Origin: Zoogloea sp.
GTDB lineage: Bacteria > Pseudomonadota > Gammaproteobacteria > Burkholderiales > Rhodocyclaceae
Reading direction: 5' to 3'
Length of the DNA: 34,572 nt
NCBI RefSeq assembly: GCF_028689785.1
Contig: NZ_JAQVCN010000051.1
Coordinates: forward strand, 1 to 34,572
Shown: in pieces, positions 31,108-34,572 of the stretch
Layout: the number at the start of each line of letters is the position of its first letter
How positions within the stretch are numbered: position 1 is the stretch's first letter
The notes under the pieces: model-generated
The model's database searches: none
What the model saw: only the letters and a program-made list of their open reading frames with translations
Told to the model about the DNA's origin: nothing
Translations under genes and position numbers: made by a program

Positions 31108-32628
31108 TTACTGGTTGGTGGTAGCCAGGCCGCGCCAGGCTTCGAAGTTCTGCTTGTCTTCGGAGCTGGCGTAATCTCCGTTGTCCTTGCCGTCGAGCAG
31201 GCTGACCCACTTCATCCACTCGCCAAGGTCGCCATTGACCGGGTCCTGGAACAGCTGGGGCATGGGCAGCCAGGCCTGGATGTATTTCTCCGGCTCGTTC
31301 TCGAAGACGTGCTGGCAGCCGTCGGAGCAGAAGTGGTACTTGTGTTCCTTGTAGACCGTCTCCCGGTGGCAGGTCAGGGTCGGGTCATCCGGCTCGGTGA
31401 ACACGCAGGGCAGTTGGCAGGTCTGGCACAGCTTGGCGAGGCCGTAGTTTTTGAAGGGCGTGCCGGCAGCGGCCATCTTCTTGATGTGCTCCCAGCGCGG
31501 GCGGTAGTAGGTGTCGAAACTGTCCGGGTATTTGGCCGACAGCCAGCGCATGTCGTCGTCGGACGGTATCCAGGCATGGAAGGCGGTGCCGAAGCTCCAC
31601 TGGTACAGGCCCAGCATGAACTGGTGGGACATGTGGTCGATGGACTTGGCCGCGGCGTCCCAATCCTTGGGCGGCTTGATACCGTAGCGGGCCAGGTCCT
31701 TGAACAGGGCGCCGCCGTTCTCGACGCCGTAGATCTCCCAGGCTTCGCGCCAGGACATGACGCGCTTCGGCAGCATGTAGTCCATCATCGTGCTCACCAG
31801 GCCCAGCACGCGGAAGCCGCGCCAGAACCATTTGTCGATCCAGGCCTGGACGATGGGCAGGTTGTCCGGGTCCTGCTCAAGGATGAACTTGATCACCTCC
31901 AGGCCCAGAGTCATATGGCGGGCCTCGTCCGACTGGGCCGAGAAGCCGAAGGTTACGGTGGCCATGTCACCGTTGTAGGCCGCCCCCGACATGAAGGGCA
32001 CGAAGAGCAGGTTGGTCAGCACGTACTCGAAGCTGAAGCCGATGGCGATCATGAACTCGAAGGGCCCGGCGCTCATGGAATCGTCGAAGAAGGAGCGGGC
32101 CACCGAGGTGTACCAGATGCGGTCGCGCTGATCGGCGAAGGCATGGAAACCGTTGTAATAACGGTTGTAGTTGGACATGGCGTGGATCTGCGTCTGGGCA
32201 TGACGGATCTCGTCGATGGCCTGCATCTGGCACGCCACCTGGGGCCCCACCCCCGGAAACTCGCGGCCAACCCGCGCAAAGCCCCGGTGGGCGGCGTATT
32301 CGGCCGGGCTGATGGCCTGCAGAAAGATCTTCAGGGCCGACAGGTAGCGGGCGTCCGTGAGATTGAGGTGGCCGTTGTTCTGGGCGTGGGCATCGATGAT
32401 GGCGTAGAACTTTCGCTCCTTTTCGGCCTGGTATTTCCAGTAGGCGTCCATGGTCAGGCGGAAGGGGTCTTCCCACTTGTCCCAGTCGTGGATCTTGATG
32501 CCCTCGTAACCCACATACGGAAACAGTGCCTCCTTGCTGTGGTAGCTCGGCTCCCAGCCCAGGTCGCGGGTCATGGTGCGGTACTTCTCCTTGAGGCCGA
32601 GTTTCTTCTTGGCGACTTTCATGTCCAT
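31108..32628 (-). CDS. dmpN: phenol hydroxylase oxygenase large subunit P3 (DmpN type)
   Basis: This is the alpha subunit with the diiron centre that hydroxylates phenol to catechol. The 506-aa protein (CF600 DmpN has 517) carries all expected ligands: Glu110, Glu140 and His143 in DEIRH, Glu201, Glu235 and His238 in DEARH. A C-terminal Cys-rich YHS-like region has CQTCQLPC (401-408), Cys420 and CSDGC (434-438), as in DmpN. ATG 32628 is preceded by GAGGAG; upstream frame to 33132 is shadow sequence. It lies 14 bases after dmpM. Confidence 0.97.
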   Translation of the reverse strand: MDMKVAKKKLGLKEKYRTMTRDLGWEPSYHSKEALFPYVGYEGIKIHDWDKWEDPFRLTMDAYWKYQAEKERKFYAIIDAHAQNNGHLNLTDARYLSALKIFLQAISPAEYAAHRGFARVGREFPGVGPQVACQMQAIDEIRHAQTQIHAMSNYNRYYNGFHAFADQRDRIWYTSVARSFFDDSMSAGPFEFMIAIGFSFEYVLTNLLFVPFMSGAAYNGDMATVTFGFSAQSDEARHMTLGLEVIKFILEQDPDNLPIVQAWIDKWFWRGFRVLGLVSTMMDYMLPKRVMSWREAWEIYGVENGGALFKDLARYGIKPPKDWDAAAKSIDHMSHQFMLGLYQWSFGTAFHAWIPSDDDMRWLSAKYPDSFDTYYRPRWEHIKKMAAAGTPFKNYGLAKLCQTCQLPCVFTEPDDPTLTCHRETVYKEHKYHFCSDGCQHVFENEPEKYIQAWLPMPQLFQDPVNGDLGEWMKWVSLLDGKDNGDYASSEDKQNFEAWRGLATTNQ

Positions 32629-32642
32629 GGTGCTCTCCTCTT

Positions 32643-32912
32643 TCAGCTGTTCCAGCTCAGGGTCAGGCTGTCGTCGTCTTCTTCGACGTGGCCGGTCAGG
32701 GTGATCAGGTTGATGTGCAGTTCCTGCAGGTCGAAGCTGCGACCGAGCAGCTCTTCGATGGTGGCTTTGCGGATCACCAGGGAGCCTTCGGCGTCGATCT
32801 TGACCATGGCGGGCTGGCGGTTCACCACCGCCGCCGGGTTGTCGATCTCGATGGCTTCGATGATGGGACGGGTCTCTTCGTTGGCCTGCAGGGCAATGAA
32901 TACGGTGGACAT
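32643..32912 (-). CDS. dmpM: phenol hydroxylase coupling/effector protein P2 (DmpM type)
   Basis: The 89-aa protein is the cofactor-free effector that binds the oxygenase and couples NADH use to hydroxylation. It begins MSTVFIALQANEETRPIIEA and contains NRQPAMVKIDAEGSLVIRKA and a C-terminal GHVEEDDDSLTLSW, matching DmpM closely in length and layout. GGAGC precedes ATG 32912, 9 bases after dmpL. Confidence 0.96.
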   Translation of the reverse strand: MSTVFIALQANEETRPIIEAIEIDNPAAVVNRQPAMVKIDAEGSLVIRKATIEELLGRSFDLQELHINLITLTGHVEEDDDSLTLSWNS

Positions 32913-32921
32913 GGCGCTCCT

Positions 32922-33914
32922 TCAGAGGGTGAGGCCGGCCTTGGCGGCGCGGGCCTTGAATGCGGCCAGTTGCTCGGCCATGGCTTCGTCGGCCTGGGTA
33001 CCCAGAGCCAGCTCGGCAACAGGAAGCAGGGCCGAGGCGGCGCGGGCGCTCCACTGGCGGGTCCAGCCTTCGAGCAGCCCACGGTTGGCGTCGGATTCGG
33101 CAGCCGCCACCTTGATCACCGCGTCGATCCACTTGCGGGTTTCGTCGAACCAGTCGCTCATGAACTGGGTCAGCATGGCCACCGCCGAGCCGCCTTGCAC
33201 CGACAGGTGCTCATCCACAATGCGGTCGTAGATCAGCGGATAGAGCAGGCCGTCCATGGCCAGGTTCTGGGCCACGAAGAGCTCGAAGGGGTCGCGGCAG
33301 GCCATGCAGTCTTCCACGTAGCGGCGCAGGGGCTGCCAGGCGGGGCTGTCCATCCAGTCACGTTTGGCGGCATCCAGGGCCTCGGTGTCGCCCAGCAGCA
33401 GGCCGAGGCGCGACAGGTACTGGGCGATGCCCAGATTGTCCATGGCGTGGTAGATGCAGGGCTGGGTGAAGACCACGCCATAGCCGTAGCTACACACGAA
33501 GGTGTTGTTCTGGTTGGCGCCCCAGGCGGCATGGCGCAGGGGCAGCAGCACCGCGAGGGCGGTGGCGCGCAGGGCCTCGGGCAGCATGTCGGCCAGGCCA
33601 CGGCTCTCGACGAAGCTGAAGTTGGCCTCGGCGTTCTCCTGCTGGCGGGCGCGGGTCAGGGTGTAGGTGCTGTAGTAGAACTGGCGCGGGTCCTTGAGAG
33701 CGTACCAGTCGGCCATCACGATGCGGGTCAGGCTGGCGTCGTAGAGCTGGTGGTCCGGGTCCCAGGTGGGACGGTAGTGGAGGTTTTCGGCGGCCTGGAT
33801 GTCGTAGCTGCCTTCCTGGTAGCGGGAGGCGGGCTTGTTGCCGAAGCGGCGGACCAGGTGGTCGAAGGCCTGGCGCTGGGGCTCGATGGCGACCGTGCGG
33901 AGGTCGATCTGCAT
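32922..33914 (-). CDS. dmpL: phenol hydroxylase oxygenase beta subunit P1 (DmpL type)
   Basis: The 330-aa protein is the helical beta subunit of the hydroxylase, related to the alpha subunit but without iron ligands. Recognisable segments are MQIDLRTVAIEPQRQAFDHL, RRFGNKPASRYQEGSYDIQA and RIVMADWYALKDPRQFYYST. Length matches DmpL. GGAGACTCCCCC precedes ATG 33914. It follows dmpK by 20 bases. Confidence 0.96.
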   Translation of the reverse strand: MQIDLRTVAIEPQRQAFDHLVRRFGNKPASRYQEGSYDIQAAENLHYRPTWDPDHQLYDASLTRIVMADWYALKDPRQFYYSTYTLTRARQQENAEANFSFVESRGLADMLPEALRATALAVLLPLRHAAWGANQNNTFVCSYGYGVVFTQPCIYHAMDNLGIAQYLSRLGLLLGDTEALDAAKRDWMDSPAWQPLRRYVEDCMACRDPFELFVAQNLAMDGLLYPLIYDRIVDEHLSVQGGSAVAMLTQFMSDWFDETRKWIDAVIKVAAAESDANRGLLEGWTRQWSARAASALLPVAELALGTQADEAMAEQLAAFKARAAKAGLTL

Positions 33915-33934
33915 GGGGGAGTCTCCTGTTGGAA

Positions 33935-34171
33935 TTATCGGAAGCGGGTGTGGGTGGCGTCGGCGAGGCGCCAGTCCCAGTCGCCCTGGGGGGCGTCGGC
34001 CTCCCGGGGGGGCAGCATCTCCACCCGGTTGGTCGTGCAGAACTCGGTGAAGGCGTCGCGGCCGAGGATCATCTCGACGAAGATCTCCGGCTCGCCGATG
34101 GCGAACTCGAACTCGACGAAACCGTTGGGGCGCTCGCCCGACAGGCGCACGAAGCGGCGGGTGGTGTCCAT
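33935..34171 (-). CDS. dmpK: phenol hydroxylase assembly protein P0 (DmpK type)
   Basis: The 78-aa protein begins MDTTRRFVRLSGERPNGFVE and contains EIFVEMILGRDAFTEFC. DmpK homologues bind the oxygenase subunits and are needed for iron loading of the active enzyme, not for catalysis. It is slightly shorter than DmpK of strain CF600. It starts 7 bases after the stop of the catechol dioxygenase gene. Confidence 0.92.
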   Translation of the reverse strand: MDTTRRFVRLSGERPNGFVEFEFAIGEPEIFVEMILGRDAFTEFCTTNRVEMLPPREADAPQGDWDWRLADATHTRFR

Positions 34172-34178
34172 GCCGGCC

Positions 34179-34572
34179 TCAGCTCACCACGGAGAGAAAG
34201 GTCTCGTGGAGCTTGCGCTGGGGGTAGTCCAGACCCTGACCGAAGTTGTCGAAGGTCCAGGTCAGGGTCTCGTAGTCGGGGTAAGGCAGGTGACCGCCGA
34301 AGAAGGTCTCGAAGCGGTTGCCGGAGGGGTCCCAGGCGTAGATGGTGCAGCCGCGGGTGACGCCATGCCGGGTCGGGCCGATGTCCACCGCCACCTGGTT
34401 CATGGACATGATGTCGCCGGCACGCAGCACCTGGTCCCAGCTCTCCATCAGGGAGGAACAGTGGTGCAGCTTGCCCGGCTCGGGGTACTCGGCGAAGGCG
34501 ATGTCATGCACCTTCTGCCCGCAGGACAGCCAGATGGCGGCGTTGGCCTTGCCGTCGGGGGTGAGCACCCGC
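34179..34572 (-). CDS. catechol 2,3-dioxygenase, C-terminal part
   Basis: The frame is open to the window edge, so the N-terminus is missing. The visible 130 residues match extradiol dioxygenases of the XylE/DmpB class: LHHCSSLMESWDQVLRAGD carries an iron-ligand His, IGPTRHGVTRG the second-shell His, TIYAWDPSGNRFETFFGG the conserved Tyr and the ligand Glu, and the tail YPDYETLTWTFDNFGQGL fits. The enzyme opens catechol, the product of the adjacent hydroxylase, to 2-hydroxymuconic semialdehyde. In the classic dmp operon this gene lies downstream of the hydroxylase genes; here it is upstream. Confidence 0.93.
   Translation of the reverse strand, partial: RVLTPDGKANAAIWLSCGQKVHDIAFAEYPEPGKLHHCSSLMESWDQVLRAGDIMSMNQVAVDIGPTRHGVTRGCTIYAWDPSGNRFETFFGGHLPYPDYETLTWTFDNFGQGLDYPQRKLHETFLSVVS

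Noticed and set aside
31309-33231. 640-codon frame antisense to dmpM, dmpN and dmpL
   Set aside because: Shadow of well-identified phenol hydroxylase genes; no protein-like features.

Overview
The window looks like a high-GC betaproteobacterial chromosome, most likely from a Rhodocyclales-type aromatic degrader (Thauera/Azoarcus/Zoogloea-like). This is inference from gene content: a pyruvate dehydrogenase operon whose E3 carries its own lipoyl domain, a multicomponent phenol hydroxylase operon with catechol 2,3-dioxygenase, and a folD-purE-purK-tsaC block. No 16S gene is present to settle it.

Region 1 (1 to about 11.5 kb) is an integrated P4-like satellite or integrative element. A tyrosine integrase (10006-11229) sits beside the 3' end of a tRNA-Ala(CGC) gene, the likely attachment site. 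Leftward come a lone 284-aa gene with its own terminator, an AlpA-type regulator, a 108-aa protein, a 1018-aa TOPRIM/DUF927 primase-helicase and a coiled-coil protein. The stretch from 2.8 to 4.2 kb holds a BrnA antitoxin behind a broken brnT, a small Cys-rich protein, and two clusters of GTTCCGAC repeats that look like a replication origin or regulator-binding array. The left 2.6 kb is one minus-strand operon: a leader with an Ash-like ORF and an intrinsic terminator, then small genes joined by seven consecutive ATGA stop/start overlaps (including ORFs of 17, 47 and 59 codons), leading to a DUF3987 helicase-type protein cut by the window edge. The far end of the element is not in the window.

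Region 2 (11.5-22.4 kb) is chromosomal: tRNA-Ala, tsaC/sua5, purK, purE and folD (purine and one-carbon metabolism), a convergent pair of a methyltransferase and an MBL-fold/SCP2-like protein, and a FixL/FixJ-like sensor and regulator pair divergent from an orphan periplasmic binding protein.

Region 3 (22.4-29.4 kb) is the pyruvate dehydrogenase operon aceE-aceF-lpdA with a visible promoter and terminator, followed by a YjbR/MmcQ protein.

Region 4 (29.5-34.57 kb) is a minus-strand phenol-degradation operon: catechol 2,3-dioxygenase (partial), then dmpK-L-M-N-O-P type phenol hydroxylase genes. A pair of inverted REP-like palindromes lies between the dmpN and dmpO homologues. Phenol would be hydroxylated to catechol and cleaved in the meta position; downstream meta-pathway genes are not in this window.
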